From: Fragilariopsis cylindrus CCMP1102
Lineage: Eukaryota; Bacillariophyta; Bacillariophyceae; Bacillariales; Bacillariaceae
Assembly: GCA_900095095.1 (NCBI GenBank)
Contig: FMBT01000296.1
Coordinates: forward strand, 434,001 to 498,000
Reading direction: 5' to 3'
Length of the DNA: 64,000 nucleotides
The notes beneath the pieces were generated by a model. It made no database searches, was not told the DNA's origin, and saw nothing but the letters and a program-made list of their open reading frames with translations. The translations under genes and the position numbers were made by a program. Within the stretch, counting starts at the first letter, position 1; the number at the start of each line of letters is the position of its first letter. Positions 43,233 to 55,386 of the stretch are shown here, in pieces.

Positions 43233-43998
43233 ATGACAAGTCGTGCTTCGTTGTTACCGCAGCTTTATCGTACCATTGAAGAAACAGGCGATATTACGTT
43301 CGTAGTTGGGAGTAATTCAAAAGAATTTAAGGCCCACCAGCTTATCATTGCTAGTCTTGCTAAACCACTGTATGATATGGCGATGATCGAAGCCGAAACG
43401 GTCGATAATAATAACACCGACAACAACAGTGAGGGCGACGAGGGCGATGACGAATGTAATGTCGTTCTAGAAGATATTGACGAATCCACGTTCTCTGCTA
43501 TTTTAAAGTCGTTGTACATCGGAAAGATGCCAAAAAAAATTGGAATCCGTGGAAGAGGGGAAACGGATTATCGTTGCCTGCGACAAATTTGGTTGTTACG
43601 ATCTTAAATCAAAAGTGGAACTCTTGCTTGCGAATAAATTAATGAGTGGCAAGAATGCCATGGATCTATTACTATTTGCAAAGTCTTATACATGCCCAAT
43701 TTTAAAAATTTATGCCATGAAGATGTATAGAGAAAATCCAGAGCAAGTAATGGAAGGAAACAAGGACGATTGGTCTTCCATTGAACAGCATTCAAAACTC
43801 CCATCAGATCTTTTGTGGTATACAAACATCGATTTTCCTAATCGAGTTACGTATTGTTCTACTGATCATTCCAAAGACGATTCCAAGCGTTACAACGTAC
43901 TCGATCTCATCAAAGTGCTTCGGGATTGGAATCTTGATACTGATGGTAGCCGTGAGATTTTACTTGAACGCGTTACTATGAATTTACCATTTGCGTAA
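43233..43998 (+). CDS. BTB/POZ protein with an apparent 1-base frameshift
   Basis: The first frame (43233-43607) starts MTSRASLLPQLYRTIEETGD and shows BTB features: ITFVVGSNSKEFKAHQLIIA, then the later strand VLEDIDESTFSAILKSLYIG. After the run of eight A at 43532-43539 the meaningful frame shifts. The second frame continues LESVEEGKRIIVACDKFGCY, then DLKSKVELLLANKLM, and ends near NLPFA at 43998. Reading seven A instead of eight would join them as KMPKK then LESVEEGK, the expected helix order of a BTB domain. This is probably a homopolymer sequence error or a recent mutation. No intron fits. The C-terminal part resembles BACK-like helices. A Cullin-3 adaptor role is possible. Confidence 0.68.
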
Positions 43999-44867
43999 GC
44001 GCTGATGGCACGGTTTATTGGATGAAGACGAATCGTCTCTGTCCCTAGGAAGACGACAGCGACGATCACGTGGTAGTCGTTGAACATCGGGAGAATTACT
44101 TCTCTTTAAATACCAGGAAGGTGATTATTGAAATATCAACTTAAGAACAAGAAAACAGTACTAGAAAGACGATGATTATTTGTATTATGTGTGATGCTTT
44201 GTTATCTTCCAGCAACCAGTTAAAAGTGAATTATTTAAATATTCCCTCTAATATATTTATGACCCCTGTTTTTTATTTAACACGTACTCTAGAGCGATCG
44301 CGGAAAATTTCTAAAAGTAAGGGCGGTGCGCGTACTACTATGTAATAATCCTAACTGTTCGATACTGCCATGTAATGCGTTTTAGTAAATCATAACGCTT
44401 AAGTACGGTAATTTAGATCCAAGTTGGAACACGTGCGTCGCGCAGTTTATGTAATCCAAAAAATCAAAAATAAATTCACAACGTAAGCACATGATGAAAA
44501 GAATTTTCTTATCGCTGATCGACGTTGAAAAACATAAAAAATAAAAATTGTTCCTTTGATATATTGGTAATACGGTATGTATATTACTCCGCCATATAGA
44601 ATTGTCTTTCTTTGCAGACTTGGCTGACAGCACGACTCTGCCGTACTATATATGAATGGACAGAGGACTCACCTCAAGGATCAAGGAGCGGGGACGAGGT
44701 AATAAAGTACATTATCAATCTTAATTTCGATTAATTTGCAGGCAAACAAAATTAATCTGCACAACAACATAGTAAGTTTTTTTGAGAGGGGCGATCCAGA
44801 TCAAATATCAATATCAATTTCAATATCAAATTCAGATCAAAATCAAACGTATTAAATCGAATCAATC
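43999..44867. other. Intergenic region
   Basis: No gene was seen. ATCAATATCAATTTCAATATC iterations occur just upstream of the next start (44805-44835). Confidence 0.4.
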
Positions 44868-46541
44868 ATGCTCGGTTGGATTATAGAGGAAGGAAAAGAA
44901 CAGGTCGGCGAGGCTTTCTGTTCTGTCGTTGGATGTACAGGTGATACTAATAGTATTGTTGACTACAGTAACAACAACAACACCACGACTGCGCGTGCTA
45001 TTGCAGCCGGCAATCATGCAAATGGAGACGAAGAAAATGATGATGGAGATAATGGTATTGATAATTCATGTTCAACAAGTATTATTACACTTCGTGATAA
45101 TGAAACGATTTCTACATTTAAGCATGATGTAAATGGTAATGATGGGAATGATGTTAAAAGGAATGGGAATAATGGGAACGGGAATGACAGTGACAATGAA
45201 ACAGATGGCAATGAAACAGATACATCAAGTATTATAACAACCGATTCTCAAAGAAAAAATGTAGTTGTCGTTACTTGCACTCGCCCTCCTTCTCTTCTTG
45301 GTAATCATTATGATGAAGAACAAGGTAGTATCATTAATGAGCCTACTAATGAATCATTATTATCACCATTGGCGTGTGGAGCTGGTGCTGATGATGGTGC
45401 TGCTGCTGCTAGTGCTGGAGCAGATGCTACTGGATATTCCTACTTTACTACATTGAATGATGAAGATGATGAAGATGAAGAAGCAACAGATGGCGAGTAC
45501 CGTGGTGCTGCTGCGAATGCGAATGATACTGATACTGATACAGACAATGACGACGACGGTGATAATACAACTGTTGCAGAAACCAGTGATGTGGATACCG
45601 ATGGTAATAATAACGTACAACGTAGACATGAAAATGATGATATAGAAACTGGTATTGCATCTGGTTGTGCTGTTGGTATATTTGGTAGTGCATTTGTTAG
45701 GAGTGGTTCTGCAGCTGCTGCTGTTAGTGGAAAAAACGAAGAAGATGATGATTATAGCAAGAAGAAGAAGAAGAAACAAAAACGGATCAAGAGTAAGAAA
45801 AATAACAAGAAACAAATACAACAGCAATCCAACAACGAGAACAACATTGACAACGACAATGAAAGTGGAAGCAGAAGTAGCAACAAAAACAAGAAAAAAT
45901 CAATTGTAACTTGTATATCAATACTTGCAGTTATATTTTCTATTACAATATTTTCAATTGGTATTGCATTCCTTGTTAAAAGGAAGAACAACAATAAGAA
46001 CAATGCCATTCTTACCACCCCTGATACGACCGCTACTACGATCCCCATTACCACTGCCGATAGTTCGTCTTCATCTTCATCTTCGTCTTCCATTGATGAT
46101 ACTGCTACTCCGAACACGACGACTGCTGACAACGACGAGGAATCAGCTACTACTGATACTGATACTGATAGTGATACTGATACTGATACTGATACAGTGG
46201 AAACTACAACCAAGGATCCTCCCAACGATAACAATAACAATAACAATAACAATATCGACGATACCACCACGCCAGAATCACGCATTGATATCAATAGTTC
46301 AAATTCAGGTAATTTTGGTATGGTTTTTGTAGAGAATGTTGGTGGTAATGCAAAGGATGTTGTTAATGATGATTTGTTAGCAAGTCATTTAGAGGCATTG
46401 GAAAATTGGAAAGAATATAGTAGTAGATCAGAAGATGATGCCATGTATGATAATGACAACGACAACGATAATGATGATTACCTTGTTAACGTGGAGGTCA
46501 CTGATGATATGATGCATGACAGGTCAGGTCGACGACTATAA
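44868..46541 (+). CDS. Acidic low-complexity single-pass membrane protein
   Basis: A single-exon frame of 557 residues. The N-terminus MLGWIIEEGKEQVGEAFCSV is followed by about 320 residues rich in Asn, Asp, Glu, Thr and Gly. A Lys cluster (KKKKKKQKRIKSKKNNKK) and an Asn-rich stretch precede one transmembrane segment (ILAVIFSITIFSIGIAFLV) near residue 355. A short basic stop, a Ser/Thr/Asp-rich stalk and a compact C-terminal part follow (GMVFVENVGGNAKDVVNDDL, ending HDRSGRRL). Basic residues flank both sides of the membrane segment, so topology is uncertain. There is no signal peptide. The family is unknown. This single-helix, acidic-tail design resembles the partial gene at 2-1075. Confidence 0.65.
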   Translation: MLGWIIEEGKEQVGEAFCSVVGCTGDTNSIVDYSNNNNTTTARAIAAGNHANGDEENDDGDNGIDNSCSTSIITLRDNETISTFKHDVNGNDGNDVKRNGNNGNGNDSDNETDGNETDTSSIITTDSQRKNVVVVTCTRPPSLLGNHYDEEQGSIINEPTNESLLSPLACGAGADDGAAAASAGADATGYSYFTTLNDEDDEDEEATDGEYRGAAANANDTDTDTDNDDDGDNTTVAETSDVDTDGNNNVQRRHENDDIETGIASGCAVGIFGSAFVRSGSAAAAVSGKNEEDDDYSKKKKKKQKRIKSKKNNKKQIQQQSNNENNIDNDNESGSRSSNKNKKKSIVTCISILAVIFSITIFSIGIAFLVKRKNNNKNNAILTTPDTTATTIPITTADSSSSSSSSSSIDDTATPNTTTADNDEESATTDTDTDSDTDTDTDTVETTTKDPPNDNNNNNNNNIDDTTTPESRIDINSSNSGNFGMVFVENVGGNAKDVVNDDLLASHLEALENWKEYSSRSEDDAMYDNDNDNDNDDYLVNVEVTDDMMHDRSGRRL

Positions 46542-47265
46542 CCATTGAGATAGAAAGGAAGGAAGAAGAATGAATATATACATGGGATAAAGAAGAAGAA
46601 GAACAGCAACTTATCTAAAAGGGAAACAAAAGGATAAATATAAAAAGCTAATTACATTATATTCTATTAAAACTGATTATTGCATCTAGATTACAATTGG
46701 CGTACACGTAGGAATGAATAGAAAGAACGACAGTGTCATCAAACTTGGAAGTTTTGTACTAGTCACATCAAATGCTGCCTGCTCCACGTGTTTATCTTTT
46801 AGATTATTGTGCTCAGCAGAGAGAATTTGCGAAAATAAGCTGGGTAGAAGTGGACTCATCGCGCCAGCGGCAGAAATTTGATCGATGTTAGGCTCGCTCC
46901 ATCAAATGGTTCTTTTGCCATTTTACCAATATTTTCAGTCCATTATTTTATATTAAAAACGTTGCAGATAATATTATACGATTATTAGCAATTACGTTCA
47001 TACGTGGATAAAAATTTGTACGAAACATTTAAAAAATCGAAGCCCCCTAATGAAACACGTTTCAAGAAAATATTGCGAAAAAAAATTAAAAACAACCACA
47101 GCCCCCAACCCCGCGATTTTACGTGTAATCTGTACCTATTGTATTTCTGCGCGGCTACAGCCTGTTTATAGCTATATAGCCGTGTTGAAAACACCACCCC
47201 TGCAATTACGGGAAATTAGAAGCGTCGGTCCGATCCTTTCAGACACTTACTTCTTCTTCTATTTA
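46542..47265. other. Convergent intergenic region
   Basis: AT-rich, with GAAGAAGAAGAA near 46595. No gene was seen; short minus-strand frames have no support. Confidence 0.4.
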
Positions 47266-50200
47266 TTATGGAGCGTCGCATGAAGGATTTGGATTTGAAT
47301 CGGATGGTGCCGCTACTCCAAAATACAATTGTTCGCAATCACCGACAGGGTCGCTTTCAAATTCTAAACTCAAACTGTACACGAATGTATAACTATTGTC
47401 AACGACATCCTTTTCAAGTTGATAGTTTCCACCTACTCCAAATTCCTTCCAAGATCCACTTACATACCTCCACATTTTCCCTTCCGGTCGTCCTAGTAAG
47501 CTTGTGGGGAAGGAATTCGACGATCCTACACCAGCAATCGTTATAGGAAGGATTCCGGGCATGCCATCAGGGATTTGGATGTTAAATCGTGCCTCGTCGC
47601 TGTTTTTATTAGGTAAAATGAGAAAAGAGGGGAAACAAATATTAGGTTTAATATGAAAGAGTTTGGGGCAGAAACACACAAATCAAGTATCAAATTAGGT
47701 GCGCGCAAATTTGTGTATTTGCGTATTAGAGTTTTGGGAGCTCTCCATTAGCACTACAACTCTCTTCTTTGTGTATCCAAACTCCACCATTGACTTGACA
47801 TCATTTATACACACTAATAAAAATTGTTGTACGTACCTGCAATCGACGTGAACTCGTGGATGATATTTACGCTCAAGAACACCTTGGAAGACTGTTGTTT
47901 TGAGAGCATCACCCCCCACAGCTTCTTTTGCAATGACCTTCCAACCGTTTTTGTAATCTTGATCGACACCAGCTTCAGCTAACCAAGTCTTTAATCGTTG
48001 AGACTTGCCGAAGTAATCTACAGTTTGTCTCGGTGGAACAAATAGTTCAATATCGGCAGAGAGGTAGTCACCTTCGCGGAATTTCGCTTGACCAGCATCA
48101 ACGGCGGCAATAAAGGAGGTAGGTAAACCCAATTCGAGGCTGTAAAGAAATGAAGAGAGGAATAGAGAGAGAGAGAGTTAGAACGAGGATAATGATTGTA
48201 ACGCGACGACGTAATTCAAGGTCAAAACAAAAACATGCTTCTAATATAGAAAACTTACCTAGCAGTATTTTGTGCCGCGTTGTTTTGTCGGCTCTTGATC
48301 AAATTGAATGTAAACGGTGAAGCGTCTCCTTCCGTAGGAGGCCATGGTTTACCATCGAGTTGACCATGAAAATTTCGAACGACAATTCCACGATGTCCAC
48401 GCTGATGGATGTTCTGACTAGGATCCGTTAACATAGCAAACCAACAGGACGAGGCGTCCACACCACCGCTGCTACATCCATTTGGTGCATCGACTTGATA
48501 GTAATCCGTATAATGAAAGTCAGATACACCTTTAATAACATCTTGAATTGGGACGTTATCAAGAACACTCTCTTCTCCCATACCATACGCAAAGGTAGGA
48601 AATTGGACGTAATTGTAGTTATCCCCACCCAGCGTATACAAAGCAAAGCGAGGATAATTATCTCCATCGATTTCCTTCAAGAAGGTGTATTTGAAACTGT
48701 GTAAGTGACGAACAAAATCGTCAGCTGTAGATGTACTAACAGTACGTGAAACTGCAATATTTGTATCGACTGTAACGCCTTCGTAAGTTGCATTAGTAAG
48801 ACGCGGTCCATTCATGGTGTGGAATGTAGTGTCACCAAGCAAGTATTGGTACATTCCTCTTTTATCAACAGCATTTAAAAAATCACCACCACCAACATTT
48901 TCTGTCCATTGTGTCGAATCTGGACTACCAACACACCCATCTCTATTCATTGCACATACAAGCCACGGACGAGTATCTAATATCATTTGACGACGATGAT
49001 GTCCATGTGGTTCATACGTAATCGATTCACCATTTGCACCTAGTCCAACCTCCTCCCATAATCCATTTGTTGCCCATCCAAGTAATGATAATTGTGAATG
49101 TGAAACAGCATGTAAACCATTATAATATTGATATGCGATATATAATTCTAATTCCGTTACGCCCGGAGGGACTCTAACATGAGCAATTCCATCCCACCAA
49201 TAACTATTATATAATGCATCACGATTCTCATGCCAATTTTTAGACATTTGTACATGAATACCAGTAGGTTCCTTTGTGATTGGATCACGTAATATACCAT
49301 TAACACCTGTAATTCGTTTTGGTTTTTCAGTACCACCAATATGAAATTTCAGTTTCACCTTTTTCCATTTTTGATTGTTATCTTTATTATTTATTTTAAT
49401 ACGAACAATATCATTATTCATTTGTCCACCACTACCACGCGGCATACGAATTTCATATGAATGTCCATCACCAATAATTGGATACGATGTTGGGTATGTT
49501 GTTGATACTAATATGTCTTCTGTATAGGGTGTTGTTATAACCTGTCCAATTTGTGTTGCATCACATGTCTCATAACTAACTCCTGTACCACACAAGGTTG
49601 TGCCGTCCTTAATTGTTGCACCACTTAATGGACAACAATCTGCAGGAATTGGAACTTTTACAATAGAACATCCAGATAGATCACTATCATCATTGTCATC
49701 ATTATCACATTTTACACAATACGATATTCCTGCAAATCCATTCGTACTTGATACATCATCTCCGTCATTAGTAATCCAATTCATTGGTGCAGCACCCGTT
49801 GTAGATACCATGTATAATTCAACACTGTGTTTTTCAAGAGGAGGACGAACGACAGAAAGATAAAGAGATCGAGAAGTAAAATGTTGATGTGAGTAGGCAG
49901 GATGAGGAAGAGGGAAAACGATGACGACGACAAAAGAATAAACAATGAACGAAATTACACGAAATATACAAAATGAACAAAAAATACGTACCAATCAGGT
50001 GTAACTTTAATTTCAATCCTTGTATCACCACCTGATGCACTAGTTGCTCCATTACAACCAACAGTTTCTGCATACCAATGATGTAAGTATCGTCCACTTC
50101 TTACTAATCGTAATGGATAATCATTCCATCTATAATCATTTGGTGGTGTACATGCCGCTGTTGTTGTTGCTGAACCACCACCACCACCACTTGGATATAA

Positions 50201-51451
50201 TGAAACCGTGTCAGTTCCCATACCGTCAGGTAATGTAATAATCGTCTTCATACCATTATCAACTTCAAAATTTATATCAAAATAGGATGATTTGAATTGT
50301 AATATACGATTTAATAATTGTTTATTAACATAACATGGCCAAGCATTTGCACCTGAACCAATATCATCAACAGTAGCATATCGTGTACAACCACTATTAC
50401 TTGCAGCAGGCCATGCCCAACCATGACGTGAACCCCAATGCGGTCCATTTAATAAACTACCAGTAACTGTATCTCTTAGTAAGGATGATTCCTTCTTGTT
50501 AGCGGAACAATCCTCAACTTGAGTTTCTGTTGGTGATGATGACAACATTGTTGTTGGGGATGATGATCCCATTCCTTCTACTGCAGGTACTACTGTAGGG
50601 GATGGTGAAACAATGATGAGATCATCAGTTTCATCATCATCATCGCCGGTGCCGTTGGTTTCACCATCAAAGTATTCTTCTGGATTATCACATGACGGTG
50701 TACATTTTAATTTATATACATATCCAATAACAGCATAATTAGTACCATTATTATTTGATGATGAAGCATATGGATCTTGACAACATTTTGGTATATCCAT
50801 AATTTTACTGCTACCAGCAATAATAGCACCAATTGCAGTATCAGCAGTAGTAGAATATCGAACGTATGTACGAATTGTTGCAGAATTTGCATCACCAAAA
50901 CAATGTGCTTTCATTATATCTGACGATGATGATGATGATGAACTCATTTGTGATAAATTTTCATCCATAATACAATGTTGTGATCCAAATGGTCCAGTTT
51001 CAAGAGTAGTAAATATATGCCTTGGTAAGACATCATACAAATTATCATCTAACCATGATGTCGTATTTTGTATAGTAAATTCAACATAGGAATCATCATC
51101 TGCTTGACGAATAATTTTTATAGGTTGAGAAGATGACTGTTGTTGTTGTAGTTGTCGTCTTTTTCTCCTCTTGGCTATTACTTCTTCTTCATCAACATCA
51201 ACATCAACATCACCATCAATTCTAGCACTACTATCATCAATACTACTTTCTACCAAAATATAATCAAATGGACAAATAGGTTCTTCAATTTGTGGTTCAA
51301 TAACCGTAACAAGTGATTCAGATTCATCGTAATCATTTATAATATCGTTGTTGACTTCTTTTTTTTCTTGTTGCTGTTGTCCATTGACACTACTGCATAC
51401 GGTTAGCGTTAACAACAATACAGCAAGCATCAGCAGCAAAAATGATTTCAT
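47266..51451 (-). CDS. Large secreted protein, function unknown (4 exons)
   Basis: Exons are 51451..49992, 49824..48259, 48139..47837 and 47599..47266. All three introns are in phase 2, with GTACGT, GTAAGT and GTACGT donors and CACAG, TTACAG and AACAG acceptors. The joined product has 1220 residues. It opens with a signal peptide (MKSFLLLMLAVLLLTLTVC). A Cys-containing N-terminal module and a Ser/Pro/Thr linker (SPSPTVVPAVEG) come next. A long aromatic, Gly-rich region follows, with YWWDGIAHVRVPPGVTELEL, NFHGQLDGKPWPPTEGD, ADIELFVPPRQTVDYFGKS and HPRVHVDC. It ends SNPNPSCDAP. The matching phases make the model strong. I do not recognise the domains; the many Trp, Tyr and Gly suggest an extracellular carbohydrate-related protein, but that is a guess. 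Confidence 0.75.
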
Positions 51452-52744
51452 GACTGTACAAAAATGCAAAAAATAATATTATACCTTTTTGTTTGAGTTT
51501 TTGTGTTTTCGGTTTCCTTATCTTTGTGTTATGTTGTGTTCGGTTGCGTTGCGTTGCCGTTTCGTTGGACGTTGCGTTGCTATAGATAGTTGTTTCTTAG
51601 AGTGTATGTACGTGTAAAAGATTTATGATATGAATGCCTTTGCTTTCGAATACCGCACTCTTTTTGCGGTTCAATTACTGTGTAAAGCGAAGGTTCGTTT
51701 TTGTAGCTTGTTAGCGCAACTTCCCGTACTACCGCTTAAATGACTACGGAAGATACAAATAACTTGTTGGTCGTGATTTTTTTCATATGGGCATATATGA
51801 TATATCATTCTTCACTTCAATGACCCTTCCGCCATTTCCCCGTACTGCCGCTCAAGTTTAAATAATGACTACTGGGCATATATAAAACAGGACCTCAAAT
51901 CTTGTCAAGACCATGAGAATATAATATGCAAAAATCTATTTTTTACATATATTATTCTTGGTACAACAAATCATTATAACTAATACCACCTACCTTTCTA
52001 TCTGTTATTCACACCCCACCAATAATGTGAGGAAAGAAGATTATTAGTGGCTTTAATTGTGCAAGCTCTTCAACAAATAAATGATTCATACCACAGCACA
52101 AGGATGGAATATATGAAGACTAAGGTAACATCCACCAAACATGCACCTGTTGTTGAATGATTTGTTTCCAACACACCATGATGTACTGAAATATCTATAC
52201 TATTATTTGTAATGAAGATTAGTTAGTAGACTATTATTTTTAGTACCATTTTCTTCAACACAAACAACAACACATCAATCCATTCATCTATTCATCCATT
52301 ATTTATCCATGTATCCATGTATCCATGTATCCATGTGTCCATGTACCCATTCATCAGATATTATCTATCATCATGATGATAGACTTTCATTAAAGTATTT
52401 CTTTTCTTCAACACAAACAACAATATATCCATCCATCCATTCATCAGCAGTGCAGCAGATATCTCATATGCGTTTTACACTCATTCACACACAGCGGTAG
52501 TAATCTTGTTGTTTACATTAATATCCTTCAGTCACCGCCTTTTATTTGTTTTTAGTCGTTCCAGTTGGAATTCAGCCAAATGTCTGTTGGAAGACAGAGA
52601 CCTACTTTTAGGCAGCAGCAGTCTAGTCACTAATAAGTAGTATTAGTTGCACATTAGAAACTATTATAATAAAAAAGACAGAAGGACAAAAAAATCATAA
52701 CAAAGACAAGAAAGAGGAAAACAAAACCTGGGATTCTGAGTAGA
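51452..52744. other. Intergenic region with short repeats
   Basis: No gene was seen. TTCTTCAACACAAACAACAA occurs twice, near 52251 and near 52404. Between them are ATGTATCC iterations (about 52307-52340). The first 300 bp should hold the promoter of the large secreted protein. Confidence 0.5.
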
Positions 52745-53290
52745 TGGGAAGCGACAGGAATATAGATGCAAGATTCATTGATGGGGGATATGCTGATGCC
52801 CCAACGCTTGCATTAACCTTAGGACTGTACCAAACAAGAGAAAATGGTGATATCGATACAGTATTAAATTTGTTGTGACCCTTGACCAGTCTTCAGATCC
52901 ACATTTCTCAGCCTACTTCAGAACTGATTTCAATAAAGATATTGCACCTGGTGAATACTTGTGGTCTACAGAAAAAAATGGAAGGACTGGCTCAATTTTT
53001 CCAAATCAATCACCACAAATAGTGATATCCTTGCTAGTAAAACGCAAACCATTGAGGGTCTAACCATAACAACAGCTTTGATGTCTATACCGACAATTGA
53101 GAACCCTGTATTCAAAACAAAGGCAGGACAAAAAGTAGAAGTATTACCGATCGTTCTCAACAGCAAAGTTCCAACTGTTGTTATTGGAAAAGAACAGATC
53201 CAAAAACAAACTGGTCCATTAGCCGAAATGGCTAGCAGAGATATTTTCTCAAATCAGGAATTGGTACGTCGAGTCAATTTTTTTCTTTGA
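52745..53290 (+). pseudogene. Phospholipase-like C-terminal relic with two frameshifts
   Basis: Three consecutive frames carry continuous protein-like sequence. The first (from 52745) contains DARFIDGGYADAPTLALTLG and stops at about 52879. The second contains VTLDQSSDPHFSAYFRTDF. The third contains TIEGLTITTALMSIPTIENP and ends NQELVRRVNFFL. The DGGYADAP stretch resembles the Asp-Gly-Gly region that supplies the catalytic Asp in patatin and cytosolic phospholipase A2-type enzymes. The nucleophilic Ser motif (GxSxG) is not seen, so only a C-terminal portion is left. The breaks are one-base shifts near 52870 and about 53020, with no usable introns. A pseudogene is likely; the family assignment is tentative. 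Confidence 0.45.
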
Positions 53291-53883
53291 CGCCTACTAG
53301 GCTAGATAGAGAAGACAAAGCAAAGCATTAAAACTAACGTAAAGATTTAAATCTGGACATGTCATTCTTTCTTTTTTCGCTCTTCCAGTCAGATAGAATG
53401 TTACTACGAGTAGTAATACGACGATGTACATGCGACGCTACAATTTGTAAATGAAATAGAAATTCTTCATCGTTCCTTGCACCATGATCTTTCAGTGGAA
53501 TGGAATATTGTCAACAATTATTGGATTTCCTTTCTGTCTACTATCGCATCTCATGACGATATTATAGTAAACAAATAAATATTAGAGGGTTGCTATTCAA
53601 TGATGACTTCGAGAATCATTTAGTAAGAAGTCGTTAATCTAATGGATTTCAAGTATGAGTCAACAATGTTTCTTTCTTACGAATTCTCTAAAGTCTATTG
53701 ACGTGCTTTTGCTTTTAAACTATTCATGATATAGAGAGGAGCACAGTAACTAATTTAAGTAACATTCAAAAAACTAGTAGTATTTTTTTCTTTAGGTTTA
53801 TTGCTTTAGCTTATATATATTTCTATTGAGTACGTTAGTTTGTGATACTAACTGGATTATCGTGCTGCAGTAACCACTATAAG
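53291..53883. other. Intergenic region
   Basis: AT-rich; nothing recognisable. Confidence 0.35.
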
Positions 53884-55386
53884 TTACTTCGATTCGTTAT
53901 CTCCTTCGGCGTCGTCGTCCTTGACATCACTTTCATTGACGGTATCAGCTGTATCGGTATGAGCGGTATTGGTCTTGATGTCGGATTCGCGTTTTGTGGT
54001 GTCGCATGGAATACTATCATCGGTCTTACTGTTATTGTCGCTGCTGTTATCTTTGGCGGCTGGTTTCTTTTTGTCATCCTCAGTAATCAATACCTTCGAT
54101 ACGGCTTTTTTGAGTGCATCTCTTACATTTCCAACAACCTTTGGGAGTTTCGATTTTGTTTCTTCATCGTTTTTATCATCATCTTTTTTGTCGACTTTAT
54201 CTTCGACGGCAGTTTTCTTCTCATCATTATCGTCGATGAGTCCTACTTTTGATGCAACTTTTTTCAGTGCATTCCTTGAATGACCAACAACATTCTTGGT
54301 TACATTCTCAGCAATTGTCACAAAATTTTCCTCTTTGTTGTTGTTGTTGTCGTTGTTGTTGTCTTCATCATCATCGGATGTTGACTTTCCTTCCTTTAAT
54401 GCGATAAGTTTTGCTTTGGCGACTAAAAGTTTCATCTTCAGCGGATTGATGATCTTCTTCACCTTATCCTTATCCGAAACTTCCTTGATCGTTGTCTCGA
54501 TCTTCAAACGAATATCTTCAATAGACTTCTTCAGCTTGTTGATATGTTTTTCATTTTTGGATTTTTCTTCTGTTCGATCCGTTTTAGTAGTAGCTGCCGC
54601 ATCATCATCCTTGGAATTTGTTTTATAATAGTCTGGAATAGGAGAAGAAGGAGCTGGAGAGACAATCTCATCTTCATCTTCGCCTCCTTCCTCTTCTGTA
54701 TCTGGGGGAGGGAGAACGTCATTCCAATCACCGTCCTCCTTCGGCTCATCGGTCATGTCAGAAGGCTTATCTGTCTCTGAGGATGGTGACTCGACAAGAT
54801 CAGCTTCTCCCGCTGTTTCTTCTTTTAGTTCTACAGAGACAATATTTTGTTCTGCGTCATCTACTGATGATTCGACATCATCAGCAACACTTTCTTCAAC
54901 GTTAGAAGTGCTGACTTTATTCTCGGTGACGATTTTTGGTTCAGTAGTTGTAGCAGCAGCAGCCGCAAGAGGACTCATACCAAGCACCTTTGACTTCACT
55001 TTAAGAATCTCAGGTTCTACTTTGGAAGCAAATTCTTCGACACGTTTCTTAATGGACGGTCGTTTATTTGCGCCATCGTCGGTCTCTATTATCGGATCAT
55101 CATCTCTATCTTCTTTATTTACGCCCGATGTTGATTCAATATCGCCATCTTTCTTTTTATCTTTGTTGTCGACAGAACAGCTATCACGTTTCTCTTTTTT
55201 CGTACTATTAGTGATTATTCTTTTCTCTACTTTTGTTTTTGTTTCTTCCACTTTTGATTTAACCTTGTTGATTTCTTCTTCGTGTTCGTGAACGAATTCT
55301 GTTGTACCTTTTTTTATTTTGATACCAATCTCGGACTCCTCCGCCTTCATCTTCATTTCTTTCATGTTCTTTTGAATAGCCTCCAT
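53884..55386 (-). CDS. Highly charged Lys/Glu/Asp-rich repeat protein
   Basis: A single-exon frame of 500 residues starting MEAIQKNMKEMKMKAEESEI. It is dominated by Lys, Glu, Asp, Ser and Thr, with no membrane segment or signal peptide. Amphipathic helical pieces recur: INKVKSKVEETKTKVEKR, then ILKVKSKVLGMSP, then NVVGHSRNALKKVASKVGL, then VVGNVRDALKKAVSKVLI. The last two are clear internal repeats (N-x-x-R-x-ALKKxxSKV). The pattern is that of an intrinsically disordered, partly coiled protein, somewhat LEA-like. Stress protection or scaffolding could be imagined, but nothing proves it. Codon continuity over 1.5 kb supports a real gene. Confidence 0.65.
   Translation of the reverse strand: MEAIQKNMKEMKMKAEESEIGIKIKKGTTEFVHEHEEEINKVKSKVEETKTKVEKRIITNSTKKEKRDSCSVDNKDKKKDGDIESTSGVNKEDRDDDPIIETDDGANKRPSIKKRVEEFASKVEPEILKVKSKVLGMSPLAAAAATTTEPKIVTENKVSTSNVEESVADDVESSVDDAEQNIVSVELKEETAGEADLVESPSSETDKPSDMTDEPKEDGDWNDVLPPPDTEEEGGEDEDEIVSPAPSSPIPDYYKTNSKDDDAAATTKTDRTEEKSKNEKHINKLKKSIEDIRLKIETTIKEVSDKDKVKKIINPLKMKLLVAKAKLIALKEGKSTSDDDEDNNNDNNNNKEENFVTIAENVTKNVVGHSRNALKKVASKVGLIDDNDEKKTAVEDKVDKKDDDKNDEETKSKLPKVVGNVRDALKKAVSKVLITEDDKKKPAAKDNSSDNNSKTDDSIPCDTTKRESDIKTNTAHTDTADTVNESDVKDDDAEGDNESK

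Noticed and set aside
45363-46294. Minus-strand hydrophobic frames under the acidic membrane protein
   Set aside because: They are antisense readings of Asp/Asn/Thr repeats (giving Val/Ile/Ser runs).
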